From: Allomyces macrogynus ATCC 38327
Lineage: Eukaryota > Blastocladiomycota > Blastocladiomycetes > Blastocladiales > Blastocladiaceae
Length of the DNA: 64,000 bases
Assembly (NCBI GenBank): GCA_000151295.1
Contig: GG745339.1
Span: forward strand, 799,950-863,949
Direction of reading: 5' to 3'
Below the pieces are notes generated by a model, which was given only the letters and a program-made list of their open reading frames with translations, had not been told where the DNA came from and did not search any database. This document shows, piece after piece, positions 30,831-45,300 of the stretch. Made by a program: the position numbers and the translations under genes. Positions within the stretch are counted from its first letter, which is position 1. Each line of letters begins with the position of its first letter.

Positions 30831-33058
30831 TCATGTCGTCCCATTCCGCGGCCGTGACGGCGATCCCGGTACAGACTCTTGGTTCTCTTGACTCTGCATC
30901 GCCGAACGCGCGGGACTTGTCGGCGCTCCAGTTCCTTGCCCAGAAACTGGTTGCACTGCTCGGCCCGCCATCTTGACATAGAGCTGGTCGCGCACCATGT
31001 CCGAGTATTCTTGTACGTGGCGCACCTTGTGCCGGCGCCGCTCCGTCTCTGGGTCGCCCGGTGGGCCAAGACTCGTTGGCAGTTTCGCGACTTGGTCGGC
31101 GCGGCACAAAAACTCGTAGTCGCGCTTCGTGTACGGGACGTATGACGTCAATTTGCCCGTCGGCAAGTGCAGCTCGGTTCTTGGCGCCGCTGATGCACCA
31201 CCGGCAGCGGACCGTTTTGAGCTCGGGCTCCGGTTGACTGTCGGTGCTGTTGGATCGAGATCGCGGTCTTGCGCGTCGGTAGGCTCGCCTGTGGATCCGG
31301 CCTCGTCGCCGTTCGACCATGGCGCCTTTGCCGATGAATATCCAGGCGGCACGGTACCGGCGTCATACCCGTTGCCCGCTGCGACTTGCGCGTCGTACTC
31401 GACGAGCCACTGGTACCGCTGCGTCGTCGTCTTCGACTCTTTCGGCACCGTCGGTAACGGCGGCTGCGACGTGCGCCGCTTGCGCATCTGCTCGACGAGC
31501 GGGGCAATGTGCGACGGGTTCGGGTGCGAGAGCGAAACGGTGGATGACGTCGAACCCACCGTGCGCGACGCCGAAAAACCTGAGCCCGACGCGGCCGACG
31601 GCGCATACCCGGTCGAATACGACGCGCTGGTGTTATGCGGGTGATATCTCGCCGGATCCGCCGAAGTTGTAGCGTGGTTGGGATGCGGGATGGAACCGTC
31701 AGACGCGAACCATGGTGACGATGACGCGCGTGGACGTTGCCCTGCGTCGCGAGCCGGTGGATACGCACCGTATTGGCCCGCGTGATATGGTCCTGAGGGC
31801 AGTGGAGCGGCCAAGTTTGGAGGTGCCGCGAGTGCTGACGACTGCAGCCACATTGGCACGGCTCCCATGCCCTGGTACGTGGGCGACGGTGGGCCGCTCA
31901 TGCTCGCGTAGGATGGCATGACGACGGAAATGGGCTCGCCGGTCGGCGAGATCATGGTCGATGGGAACGGAACAGGAACGACGGAACCGGGTGCAGCCGA
32001 TCCGTAAGTCGGGAATGACGCGCCGTGGGGCCCGCTGCGTGCCAGCGCGCTGGTGGAGGGAGTCGGATGACTGGACTATGAAAGTATTGGAAAGACGAGT
32101 GAGCAATCAACGAGTGTCGTCGCAGAGCGAATAACCGAATCCAAACCTGTTGATGCCAACCAAGCGCTGTGTACGATTGCTGTTGCGTCGCCGCCGTATG
32201 CCCTCCTTGGTCCACCCACAAGTTGTACGCCGGCACTGCCACGAACGAATGCGCAGCTGGGTCGTGTCCGGGACCGACAGTCGCGGTACGGGGCGACGAT
32301 TGTGGGTATCCAGCACCTGGCAGATGCGGAATATGTCAGGAATTGCCACCATAGTCAATCCAAACCTTTAATGAAGGACCAAACCCACCATGTGGTTGCG
32401 TCGATGAGTATCCCCCAGCGCCCTGGTCTCGTGCAAGCGCCATGAATGATGGCTGCGTTGACGGGCTCGACCTTGGCCATCCCGGAGGTGGTGATGGCGA
32501 GGAGTTGGCAGCCATGTCTGAATAAAACTGCGCGAGATATTGGTCGGGCGTCACGGTCACGGGGTCGCTGGAATCGGTACGGGGAGGGAAGGGCGCCGCG
32601 ACACGCCGGACGGCTCGACCCGAGTAAATTCCACTGGCCGTGCGCTTGTTGGCCGCCAAAGTGGCAGCTGCTGGCACGGAATGATAATGCGTTGACGGGC
32701 CGGTTGGGCTGAGGGGCATGCACGATGTTGCCGTTGGGTTCCGGCGGCCGAGGTTGGTTTGACTGGATGGCCTTGACGTTACAGAGAGGATTCCGCAAGT
32801 GACTGGGCGAAGCTGAATAGATGAGTTCGTCGACGGCAGCAGAGAGCAGAAAGGTGCTTGGAGACGACGGGCTGCCGTCGAGGCAGCAGGCTGGAAGAGA
32901 CTGGGCAGCTTTCCGTGTCGCAAAGGCTGTCTCCCACCACACGTGGACTTCACGCTCGAAGTCGGAGACGTGATCGTCGTCTTGACCAAGTAGCAGGCTC
33001 CAACGGCATAAAGCTGATCATCCTCGATTCTCTCCACAAATCTCAAGTTTCCCGGACA
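30831..33058 (-). CDS. Jhy-like ciliary protein (tentative); exon structure partly unresolved
   Basis: The last exon (about 32070-30831) is clear: a Pro/Ser/Tyr-rich region, then HIAPLVEQMRKRR, and a C-terminal block LTSYVPYTKRDYEFL, TSLGPPGDPETERRRHKV and QEYSDMVRDQLYVK. The order PYT-x2-DY, LGP, EY-x3-VR is how I remember the conserved C-terminal block of Jhy (C11orf63), a protein needed for ependymal cilia; this assignment is tentative. Upstream coding pieces on the same strand include FEREVHVWWETAFATRKAA (near 32.95 kb), SAAVDELIYSASPSHLRNP, TPDQYLAQFYSDMAAN and VPAYNLWVDQGGHTAATQQQ. They lie in different frames separated by likely short introns, and one or more frame breaks are possible. 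The first exon probably lies near 33.0-33.1 kb, head-to-head with HYDIN. Confidence 0.5.
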
Positions 33059-33305
33059 CCCACACCAATCCCAACAACTAGCTGCATTTTAATCTTCAGC
33101 AGCCCTCTTGACACCCGGATCTGTTTGGACCGCAGGGGGCACAAGCGGTCGGGCTCGCCAGCTCGACGACGACGGTGATCTTTCGCACTTGAGGCATCGG
33201 TTGTGGCCACCAGGTGAGGAAAATGACTTTTTGTCTTTTTTTCGGCACTGGGTTAAGTCAATAACCGAATCCCGCATCTTCAGCACCTTAAGCACCGTTC
33301 CCGCC
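33059..33305. promoter_or_regulatory. divergent promoter region Jhy-like / HYDIN
   Basis: About 250 bp between the probable 5' end of the - gene and the HYDIN ATG. Two likely flagellar genes share this interval, so a common ciliogenesis regulator may act here. No recognisable TATA box or X-box palindrome was identified by eye. Confidence 0.35.
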
Positions 33306-36300
33306 ATGTCGACTGCGGCCGCTGGACTGTCCGCGCCGGCAGCGCTACGGCGCAAGGTGGACTCGGCCAGTTTTGTGGAAAAGGATCTCGAATCGCCGCC
33401 CAACCATCGGTCCGAGCCGGCCTTCATGCGCCCGTCGACGTTATTGCAGCTGCGGTCCATGTCGACGACGCAGCGGCTCGCCGCGCTCGCCTCCAGGACC
33501 GTGCTCCAGCGCGATCCGCACGCATCCAACATCCAAATCATTGGCGACGCACCACCAGATTTCCCGGTCTCGCTCAACAGCAACTACGCCGTCCCGAGCG
33601 ACTTGCCCTTGTTCAGCGTCTCGCCGCCCGAAATCGTGCTGCAGAACGTGATTCCGTTTCACAGCTACGAGGTGGCCCTGCATTTCCGGAACGACGACCA
33701 GGTGCGCGAGCTGGTGCTGTCCTGAAATGGCGCCTGTTCATTGTCGCTCACACTGCTGAACTTGGACAGTATCCGCGACGATTACGGCTTCAACCCATCG
33801 AAGAGCCGCATTTCGAGCTCAAGGGGTGGAAGTCGGACTCTCTCTACTCGGGCCGCGTCGCGCCCGGCATGGAAACAGCCTTCATCTTGCACTTCAAGCC
33901 CGACGAGAACAGCGACCTCGAAACGAGCATTGTCTGCGAGACGGAGCGCGAACGGTTCCTCGTGCCTGTGCGCATTGTCGGCCCACGTGCTCTCTTCGAT
34001 TTCCCCGACGAAATCCATTTTGACGAGGTGCCCGTGCGGCACACGACATCGAAAACGATTCTCGTGCGCAATGTCGGAACCAAGGACGGGTACTTTGCCG
34101 TCCAGGCGCCTGCCGACAGCGCATTCAAGTTTGAGCCGGCACGCGGATACGTGACCAAGGGCGCGACCTCGCTCATCACCGTGCACTTTACGCCGACTCG
34201 CGTTGACGCATACAGCGACGACATTCGCGTCACCTACAGCGGCGACCAGGACCACGACGTGTCGGGGCTTGTGTCGGGCAGCGAAGACGTGTGCTTTCTG
34301 CGCGTGCATGGGTCGGCTGACAATGTCGACGTGCGGCTCGAGCATGCACAAGTGACCATTGCTCCGACCTACATTTCACTCTCGTCATTCAAGACTATCA
34401 CGATCCACAACCACTCGGATATCATTGCCAAGTACCAGTGGAAGCAGTTTTCGACCGATGTCGAGGAGGTCAAGTTCAAGGAGCGCCAGAAGCGGCTGTT
34501 GCTCGTCGGCGATCCGTTCCTGCCACCACCGACAATGGCCGACATGGATCCGGACGGCCCAGCGCAGTGCGCGTCCGGGTTTCTGCTTCAGGCCCAGCAG
34601 CGCGCAATCGACGAGGACCCGCTTCATTTCGCCAACGACGCGTTTGTCATTGAACCGCGCGACGGCGTGATTTGGCCGCGGTCGTCAATTGAGGTTACCG
34701 TGTCCTTCTTTCCAAAGACGGCGGTCCCGCACCAAGACGTTGTGTATTGCCAAATCTCGGGTCGCGAGTCGCGGCTGCCACTGGTTCTGCGCGGCGACGG
34801 CGTCGGCCCGAAACTGCGCTTCTCGTTTGACCTGCTGGAAATCGAGAACGTCTACATTGGCTCGACGCACACGTATCAGGTTATGCTCGAGAATGTGGGC
34901 GAGATTCACGGGACCTACCGGCTAGAGCCCGCCGACTCGGTCCACGGTCGCTGCTTTACCTTCTCGTCGCCCACCGGCACCGTACCCGTCGGCGGCAAGG
35001 AGGTCATCCAGATCACGTTCCATCCCGAGTCACTCGGCGACTTTTACGAGGCCTTTTCGTGGCACGTCCAGGGCGCTCCGACGGCTCTGCGGCTCCTCGC
35101 GCGCGGCCGTGTCGTGGGGCCCACGTTCGACTTCAACGTACAGGAGCTCACGTTTGGTCGCGTCAGCTACGGGTTCCCGGCCCGGCAAGTCTTCTCGATC
35201 ATCAACACGTGCGAGATTCCGATGCGTTTTTCGCTGCGCGTCGTCATGCCCAACGCAACTCGGCCATCGTCGTCGTGGTCGGTGGCGACGCACGACCACA
35301 TCGACTCGCTAGCGCCGGAAATCACGACTTTGCCCTCGACAGCCGTCATTCCGGCTCGCGGCTGTGTGCTCGTCGCGGTCCAGCTTACGGGCCGCGCAAT
35401 CCAAGAGTTTGTCGGCGAAATCCACGTTGACGTCGTGGACGTGAGCACCTCGGCGCGCATCCTGCCGATTCACGCGTTCGTGGATGTACCGAATGTCGGC
35501 ATCTCGCACGACTTGGTCGATTTCGGTCGCTGCTACCTGGGTGTCGCTTCCCCGCAGCTCGTCCAGTTGCTCAACGACACGGACCTGTATGGACGAGTCG
35601 ATTTCGAGCAAGGTTCGGAGTTGCAAGAAGTCACCATTTCGCCGTCGTCGACGATCCTCGACCCGAGCTCCTTTCACGACATTGAGCTCTCCTTCAAGCC
35701 GCAGCGCCTGGGCGAGTGGTCGTCGACGGTCCACTTTTCGGTCCGGGGCACCGAGTCGCAACGCCGGCCAATTCTGCTCCGCGGCATCGGCCAGGGCCCC
35801 GACGTGGCCATTTCGACGCAGCAAATCAAGTGGGGCCGGATTCCCGTCTTGGTCGAGACCGTCGTCGACGTGCGGCTGACCAACAAGTGCGTGATCGACG
35901 CCGCGTTTACGTGCCAGTGGCACGACGAGGCCGAGTACGTCTTCCAGGTCGAGCCCATGTCGGGCGTCGTCCCCGCCAACGGCCACGTACAGTTGCGCGT
36001 GCGTGCCTACCTCGACGACAGCGTGCTGTTCAAGAACCTGCTACACGTCTTCATCACCAACGGCGCGCAGTTCACCATCGACATGCAGGCCAAGGGTTTC
36101 GGTAGCACGATCACGTTCCCGCGCGACCTCGAGGCGATCCAGTTTGGCGATGTATTCAGCAACCGCGAGTGCGAGCGGTCGTTTGTGATTCGCAACGAGG
36201 GCCGGCGCACGCAGTTCTTGTTTTGGTCGGCGAATGATCAGCTCTACACGACCAAGGCGTCGAGTTTGGCGACGCCAAGCGTCTTCAAGATCACGCCGCA

Positions 36301-39300
36301 CCGGTTCACGCTCAAGCCGGGTGCTGTCCAGACGGTGACCGTCGCGGGCTTCAGTTCGGTCGCGCGCGCGGTCGTCGAGAATCTGGCGTGCCAAGGCACG
36401 ATCGAGGGGGACCCGACGCGCCGCGAGATTGTGCGCGCGCAAGTTCAGGCCGTGTTTGTCGACCCGCTGATTCTGTTTGAACCCGCCGTCGTGAGTATGG
36501 ACCTGCTGCACGTTACCGAGGACGTGCCCGTGGATTTGGCGCAGAGCCTGGTCGTGACCAACAACACCAACCTGCCGTTGACCATGAAGTTGAAGTGCAG
36601 CGATCCGTGGTACCTCGACTGCGATCAGGCGCGGCTCGACGGCGGCCAGGCCATGAGTATCGTCGTACAGCTCAATTCGAGCTTCTTTGCCAATCGTGTG
36701 TCCCGTGAAGAGCGCGGGAAAGTCGTCATCCAGTACTCTGAGCATCCTCAACGGACGGTGCTCGAACTCGTGTCGATTGTCACGTTCCCGAATCTCGTGC
36801 TTTCCACGACGGCGATTGACATGGGTAGTGCGCCGCTCTATGGATCGACGATTCGGCACCTGACGCTGCGCAACGAGGGTCGGTGCCCGGCGCAGTTTGC
36901 GTGGGGGCTCTACGCGACGACGCACCTGCTCGACATTGTCCCACGCCAAGGATGGTTGCAGCCAGGCGAGCAAGTGCTCGTCGAGGTCTCGCATCACGGC
37001 CTCATCGAGGGCGCCTACTCGGTGCTCGCGTTCGTCGAGGCCATTGGCGGGCCGCGCTACGATTGCTGCATCACGGGCGTCGTGGCCGAGACCAACTGCG
37101 AGGTCGTTCCTCAGAGCCTGTCTCTGGCGGCACCGTCACATCTCCAAGTTCTCGATACGGACCTGACCTTTGTCAACCGCAGCCGAAGTCCGGCGCAGTT
37201 CCGCTTGATCCTGCTCCCTGACTCGCCGCTGTTCAACTCGGTTTTGATCGCGCCGCACCAAGGCGTCATTGCACCGAAAAGCAAGGAGCGGATCAAGGTG
37301 CGCGCGTGCCCGCTGGTGCCCGGTGTCGTCACGGGCCAGTTCTTCGTCAAGTTCAACGACTGCAAGGCTGTGCCGGTTCCCGTCAAGATAGAGTCGTCCT
37401 GCCTCCATCTCGACGTGGACGCGCGCATGTTGTTGCGCGTTGCGCCCGAGGTGCTCTACCGCCGTGTGGTGATCCCGCCCGACTTGCGCCCGCCCAACTC
37501 GATTGGATCGCCTTTCCTCGGTGCACTCTTGCGGCAGATGCAGTCGACGCAGCTCCACGACAAGGGCAAAAGACGGTCCTGCAGCAGCTGACCAGCAGCG
37601 CCATTTGCTCGTACCTGCTCGACTTTGGCAAGGTCCTGCGCAATGATCACCAAGAGCGCACGCTCACCCTGCGTCTGCCGTCGAATGCGACGTCGTCGGT
37701 CGGGTTCGCGCTTGGGATTGCCGCCCTCCAAGGGTCACCATTTACGGCCCTCGTCGAAAAGGCCAAGACGTTCAAGGTCACGCGCGAGGACCCGGTCGAG
37801 GTCAAGATTGCGCTCAACACCGAGGCCGTTGCGCTCGACCAATGCTTCAACGTCGTCCTGCCACTGCATCTCGTCGGCGGACCATCCTACAACCTGACGC
37901 TACGCGCGTCTGTCACGGACCCGGCGCTCGAGGCGACGCCCAAGGAGCTGACGTTTGGAAAAGTGCTGTGCGGCACGCGCATGACCATGACCGTGACCCT
38001 GAACAACGAAAAGGGCGTCGTCTGCAAATGGTCGTCCGGGACTAAGAAAAAGAAGGCGGCGACCGATCAGATTTGGGAGATGATTCCTGACGCGGGCGTG
38101 CTCAAGCCGGGCGAGTCAACCAAAGTCGCGGTGCGGTTCACGCCGACGGCGGCCAAGCCGTTCAAGCACACGTTCCAAGTTACCATGGAGGGATCGCGCG
38201 AGCCGCTGTCGCTGCCGGTGCACGGCGTGGGCCACTTGCTCAAGCTCGAGTGCGACCCGGATGCGGCCGTGTTTCAGTCGATCAACCCGTTTGGCGACGG
38301 CGCCGAGGTTAAGGTCACGTTCCGCAACACGAATGCGGTCCCGATCGAGGTGTTCAGTCTCGATTTTGACGAACAATTCAAGAACGAGGCTGCGCATCTC
38401 AAGGATATGGTCGGACAACATGGGACCAAGGTGTGTTACGTCCCCGTCACGGGTGCGGGCGAGGGCATTGATATGGCTCGGCTCGTCGAGCAGATTGTGG
38501 GCGTGCCAGAACCTGACGCGAACGCGCTCGCATCTCCGGCGCCCGAGGACGCGGTGGCACCGTCTGGGTGCGAGCGCAACGGCGGCAACATGGCCGTCAT
38601 TTTCCACGGCGCGCCGTTTAGCGGCTGCACGGAGCTCGCGCAAGATTTGGCGCGCCAGTACGGCGTCGTGCAGCTCAATCTCGACGAGGTGTTTGCGTGG
38701 TTCATGGCCAACGGCTCTCACGAACATGCTGCGCTCGTGGCCAAGGTCGCCGACTTGGCCGTGCAGGGTGCTGTCGTGGCTGCTGCGGCTCACACGCAAG
38801 AGTCGGAGGGCGAAGAGATGGGTCTGTCCGAAGGTGAGATGGAGGCCATTTTCAAGCTTCGGCTTGCACGCGAAGTCGGCAACGCTCTTGTCGTGGACGG
38901 GCTCGAAACCAAATACTCCCGCAACCCAGCCTCGGTCCTGCGCGGTCTCGTGCTTGCGCTCTTGGACTCGCGGCACACGACCGTCTATTTGGCCCATGTC
39001 AAGGTCGATGCGGCGACCGTCTACGCGCGTGAAATGGAAAAGAAGCGCACAACGTTGAGCGAGGAGATACGCGCATTGCCCGAGGCACCCGCGATTGCCG
39101 ATGACGCGTACGAAAACCTCACGCAAGAGGAACGCGACGCGTTTGACGCCAAGGTCGCGGCGGTCAAGCGTGCGCGCAAGGCCTTCTTTGCCGCCAAAGA
39201 AAAGGAGCGGCGGCAGTACGACGCCGAAGTGACGCTGCGGCTTGGCGAAAAGAAGTCTGAGGACGAGCGCAACAAGCGCAAGGACAAGAAGAAGAAGGTG

Positions 39301-42300
39301 CAGCCGGCAGCACCATTGCAGCCGCAATTGTCGCAGACGCCCGGCCCGCAACTGCAATCCCAGCAGCTTGGTCTTCCAGGGTCCGTCAACCAGCAGCCAG
39401 GACAGTCGGCACTTGCGCCGTCGACGACGCCCAACCCAAGCGGTGGGAGCCAAGTGATGGGGCCCAACGCGTCCGGAACTGGCCAACCCGCGACAAGTGC
39501 TGTGCCGCTGAACTCGCAAGCTGTTTCTGGCAACTCGGAGCGCAGCATGTCGTCTCTGAGCTCGCGCGAGATCAAGTCGGTTCCACCGCCACCTGTCGTT
39601 GTGCTCCCCGTGATCCGCTCGGCGGGCGGCACACGCACCGATCCGGTCGCGGTCGTGGACGGAACCGACGTCCCACCCGAGCTGCTGCTGACCGAAGCGA
39701 CGTTCCGGCAGTGGGAGGTCTACGTGGCCACGTGCGAGTCGGTCGCGACCACGTTCCGCGAGCTGGAGCGGCACGCGGCCAAGACCAACGCGGCCCCTGC
39801 AGCGCTGCCGACGACAGAGAAGAAGCGCAAGGGCGGCGCGGCCAATGCCCTTGCTCCGTCGACGACAGCGGCACCTGCTGCGACGCCTGTGGTTCCGACG
39901 CTCACGGCTGGTGAAGGACATCCTGGTGTTCTCGACACGGACAGCCATCTTGGCTCTGACGATCTCGTTCGACTCAACCTGCTCGATCTCGACTCGAGCG
40001 ACGCGGCGGCAATATTTGCTCGATCGATTGGCGCGATTGTGCGACCCGAACCTGTGGTGCAAGAAGCCGGGCCGACCGGTGACGAGACGACAGTTGAGCA
40101 AGTCGTCGATCCGCAGTGGTGGCTCACCAACCTGGTCCCGCTGCCGTCGCCGGCCGTCTTTGTGCTCGGCGGTGACTGGTCCGAAGTTGCCGAGCAGCAG
40201 CAAAAGGAGCAGCAGGTCAAGGAGACGGTGTCGACCAAAAAGGGTAAAAAAGTGCAGGAAGAGATTCGCGAGGAACCTGAAGAAGCGCGCAAAGTCGCGA
40301 CGCGGTGGATCATTCCGACTAACGAGACCAAGACCATTGTGCTGCGGTTCAACACGACTGAGGTCGGCAAGTACTCGGGCTCGCTGCGATTTGCGATTCT
40401 CGGGTCCCCGACGGTCCATGCGCTCGCCTGCTCTGGTGCGCCCAAATGCTTGATGTGCTTCCCGCATCTGGGATCGCTCTCTCACCCCATTTCTCCCCTA
40501 TATGCTGTTAGGCTCGTGCCAGTTTGCGTCGTTCCTGTCGGACCCGCGCAAAATGTTCCCGCGCATCAAGCGCGTGCCCGAAAGCGATATGTCAGGCCAC
40601 TTCTGTCTTTCGACCAATCGCTATGACTATGGGCCGCTGCCGCTCAACCGCCAGCGCAGCGAAAAGGACAAGTACCCAGAAAACCGGCTCACCATGTCCA
40701 TTTCCAACCCGTCGCACCAAGAGCTCAAGCTCACCATGGGTTTGCTGGCCGACAAGTCGGATGTGTTCTTGCTCGATTCGTCAACGGTCGACGTCAAGGC
40801 CTTTGCCAACATCAACTTCACCGTCTACTGTTGGCCCAAGTCGGCGGGCAAAGTCGAGGACACGCTGGTCATGTGCGTCAAGGACAACCCGGAGCCCGTG
40901 CTCTTCAAGCTCGCAGCGGCGGGTTACAAGCCCGAAATCGAAGTGGACAAGAAGGTTGTGTCGTTTGATAAGCTGCTCGTTGGGAAACCCGATACGCGCG
41001 AGGTCAAGGTGCGCAACCCGGTCTGCATCCCGCTGAACCTGCGCGTGATTGGACTCGACGCGCTGGGCGAGGAGGTCAGCGTGACCCCGGCCGAGACGAT
41101 CATTGCACCGCTCCAGGAGCAGGTGTTCTCGATCGAGTTCAAGTCGTATAAACCGACCGTCTTCAAAAAAGCTGTCAAGCTCGAGTATGCCGACAAGCTG
41201 AGCGGCTTTACGGGCACCGAAAACGTGACCATCACGGCTGAGGCCTACGACGTAGCTGTGGACGTGGCGCTGCCGAAAGGGTCGGCCGATACGCTGGATT
41301 TTGGGACCGTGCGCGTGCTCGAGGAGAGCAAGTCGGTCATTTCGCTCAAGAACCGCGGCAAATACGAAGTCTCGTTTAAGGTCATGTGCGAGCGCGACGA
41401 GTACAACGCCTACTTTTCAGTGATTCCGAGCTCTGGCGTGGTCGCGCCGTCGGACAAGCCGCTCCAGATCCAGGTCATGTTCACGTCCAAGCAGCCCGTG
41501 TCGTTCCGCGACCAGCTCGCGCTGCGGTGCTTGGCGCTCGACTCGACGACGGGCCAGGTCATGTACTCGGTACCCATCAAGGTCAATGCTCGCTCTGTGC
41601 TGAGCCGCTATGCGCTGCTCCCTGCTCGCGACCTCAATTTCGGCGCGCTCGTCCACGGCACCAAAGGGTCGCGGTCGTTTACGATCGAGAACATGGGCGA
41701 GTTTGAGTTTCGATACAGCGTCGTCAAGTTGTCGGATCGGATGCCATTCATTTCGAGCGCGGCCGAGCGGTCGCTGGTGCCCAAGCACCTCAAGGGTAAA
41801 AAAAGCTCGGCCGGTCGCAACACGCCGCCACCCATGGGCAGCACGCAACCGCTCAACGCTGGCGGTCCGCCCACGCCGTCATTCAAGGGAGCGCAGGGAA
41901 AAAAGGAGGGGGTCAAGCCAAGCGAACTGTCGTCGGTATTTGGGTGCTTTGTCGTGACTCCGGCTAGCGGCGTGATCGCGCCAGGCGTCAAGGCCACGAT
42001 CAACGTCGAGTTCAATCCGGACCACCCGGACGTGTTTGACGAGGTGCTCGGCATCGACATTAGTGACCGGTCGGCCGACGAGTTTTCCGAGCCCATTGAG
42101 TACCGTTTCTTGGCCGAGTCGTGTCCACCGGGTATCAACACGACGGATCTCGCCAGCATTTTCGAGGAGCAGACGATTTGCAAGCGGCTCGACAACATGA
42201 TGCTCGAAAAAGTCTATGCCGAGGACGAGCGCACGCTCTACTTTGGCACGCTGATTGCCGGGCAAGAGTCGAGCACGCGTATCAAGCTCTCGAACCCATT

Positions 42301-45300
42301 CAAAGTCGCCAGCGAGGTCGTGCTCTCGGTCAAGTCCAAGACCAAGAACAAGGAGGAGCTCCCGTTTTCGGTCGAGCCCGACGCGGTCACGATCCCGAGC
42401 CACGAGTCGCGCTACGTGACGTTGCGGTTTCACCCAACGGCCATTCAAATGTACAGCGCCACGTTCGAGGCCGTCGTGTCGAACAGCAACCTGGATCTGC
42501 CGTCGCGAGCCCTCGTTTTTGATTTGCGCGGCGACGGGTCGCTGCCGCGCATCTCGAGCGAGCGCAGCACGATCCGGTTCAAGCGCTTATTGCCGGGCCA
42601 GACGGAGACGCAGTACCTGGCGCTGCGCAACGACGGTGTCCTACCGGCCAAGTTTTGCCTCGAATGGGCCAGTGTGGACCCGCAAGTGATGAGCGACGTG
42701 GTCGGACGCTACATTGATCTCATGTCGCAGCAGACCATGTCAGTGCCGGTCACTTTCACAGCCACTCATGTCGGCAAGCTCGATCTTGAACTGCGGCTCA
42801 AGGTCCTCGAAAATAGCTACGAAAACTCGTCTATTCAAGTCTTTGCCGAGTGCTACGAGGACGAGGTTGTGATTGAAGGGCTCGACGAGTCGCTCTCGGG
42901 CGAGACCGATCGAAGGAGCAGCACGTCGTCGGTGAGCGGCAGCGGGGCCAATTTCATCCAGTTTGGCGACTGCCTGATTGGACAAAAAGTCATTCGCACG
43001 TTGCGTATCTCGAACCGGACACAGCAATGGTTGCGATTTTTCTGGTCGGGCCCGGCCCTGCTCGCCATTTCCCCGGCCACGTTCACGTTGCCACCCGTTG
43101 GCGACCGGTCGGTCACCTTGGCGCTTGAAGCGCCCAGTCCCGTCTCGCTCAAGCAGCAGCCCATCGTGTGCAAGTACCAGCCGATTGCCAAGCCCGCGGC
43201 TGGGCTCAAGGAGCTGGACGACGCCGCGGTGTCGGCGCTGGAGTCGACGGAAAAGGCGCGCGAGCGCACCATTCTCGTTTCGGCGGTTGCTGACTGGTCG
43301 ACCTACAACTGCTCGTGCCAAGCGATTCACTTCAAAAAGACCATGATGTACCAGTCGCGCGTATTCCGCTTCCAGGTGCACAACATGGGCGCCGTGCGCT
43401 TGGACTATGCGTTTGACGAGGCCGATGGCGACTTTTTGCTCGTGAGCCCTATGGCCGGGTCGATCCCAGCCAACGAGTTTGCCACCATCTCGGTCAAGTT
43501 TACGCCGCGCGACGAGGGCGTGTATGAAGGGTCACTGGCGTTGCGGTTCGCCAATATTGCGCCGACCAGCAAGCAGGCCTCGGTCCTCGACATTGCCGTC
43601 ACCGGCTCGAGTCTGCGGCCGTTTTGCCACTTTGACTTGGCCAACAGCGACAATGCCGCCGACCATGGCAATGGCGACAAGACGCTTGATGCTGGCACGC
43701 GCATGCTCGAGTTTTCGTCGTGTGGGATCCGCGCTCGCAATACCAAGCGGTTTTTCATCCTCAACCCGACTCACATGGATTGGCGATTCGAGTGGACGGC
43801 CGCGCGGCCAACGGAACCGTCACCGTTTACTTGCCTGACCCCCAGTGGGCAAGTCATGTCGGGCAAACGGCATGAGATTGCGTTCGAGTACTTCCCCGAG
43901 AGCATTGCCACGTCCGAGTCGACGTGGTACTTCAACATTCCCAACCACAACATTCGGGTGCCGTTCTTGCTGCTTGGCCACGCGATTGAACCCAATGTGT
44001 TCCTCGACAAGCCGACAGTCACGTTCAAGCCGGTGCTCGTGGGCCGCAAGATGAAGGAGACAATTCGTATTATCAACAGCGAGAACACGGCGTTCCAGTT
44101 CCAGTTCCAGAGCAGCGACTCGCTCAAAAAGTCGCCGGCCGGCGCCATAAACGACGTTTTGAGCGACAGCCAAGCGTTCGAGTACTCGCCCGTCTCGGGG
44201 GTGGTCCCGGCTCGAGGCGAGGCGAGGATTGAGGTCACATTCTTGCCCAAGCTCGAGCACCATTTCTCGACCCAAATCTCGTGCCTCATCAAGAGCAAGG
44301 TTGTGCCGCTTACTCTCCACCTCCGTGGCGAGGGTTACCGCGTCTCGGCTTCCATGACGACTGACACGACCGATGGCCACACTGTCGAGTTTGTCTCCAA
44401 GTCGGTGGCCATGTCGCGGTCGGCTGACGCGTCCTCGTCCGCGGCGCTGCAGCAGCCGCAAAACATCATTGACCTCGGCCGGATCCAAGTCGGCGAGACC
44501 AAGGTCAAAAAGGTCGTTCTGCACAACCACGGCCGATACCTGTTCGATTACGGGTGGCGACTGCAGGACAAGCAGTTTTCGGTGCAGCCCGAGCTCGGCA
44601 CCGTCGGTCCGGGCGAAAGCGTCGAGTGCAGCATTCGATTCACGAGTCCGGCCCCGTGCCCCGTCAACTTGGTCCCACTGACGTGCCGCGTCACCAACGG
44701 GCCTGATTTCGCGCTGCATATGATGGGTCAGTGTGTCTATCCACTGCTCGACGTGTCGCCGGCCGGCCTCGACATGGGCCCCTGCTTCGTGTGGAAATCG
44801 GGTGCACATCAAGGAGGGCCATCGCAGCAGCAACAGCAGCAGCGCGCCGTGACGGTCAAAAATAACGACACCATGTCGCTGTCACTGGATTTGACCCTCT
44901 CGAACCCGACCGCGTTCCAAATCTTGGAGACGACCATCAAGACGATTGCGCCGCGCGAGTCGATTCAGTTCACGGTCGTGTTTTCGCCGCGAGAAGCAGT
45001 CGAGTACAAGGAGCACTTGGCGATTGAAGTGAATGGCGTGAGCAAGATCAAGGTCCCGCTGCATGGCGTCGGGTGCGAGTTCCGCGTTCAGCTCGTGCGG
45101 CCCGAGCAGCGGCACATCAACGTTGGGTCGTTGAGACCTGGCCAGAGCGTTGGCCGCGCGATCAAGGTCGTGAACCGCAGTCTCGTTGATACGCGTCTGG
45201 CCATTGGCCCGAGACTAGCACTTGATGCCCTGGCGAAAAAGGGCCTCGTCGTGTCGCCAAATGCCGTGGAGATCAAGGGCAAGCAGATTGCCACGATTCA

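Noticed and set aside
30484..31320. 278-codon - strand frame between PRP38 and the Jhy-like gene
   Set aside because: It overlaps the better-supported last exon of the Jhy-like gene in another frame and has no recognisable domain; it was not used as the PRP38 first exon because its end does not splice in phase.
37306..37566. Separate gene start in the HYDIN region, because a new frame opens at 37306
   Set aside because: The new frame only becomes HYDIN-like from about 37570; before that it is a shadow. A missing A in a run joins the two halves of one protein.
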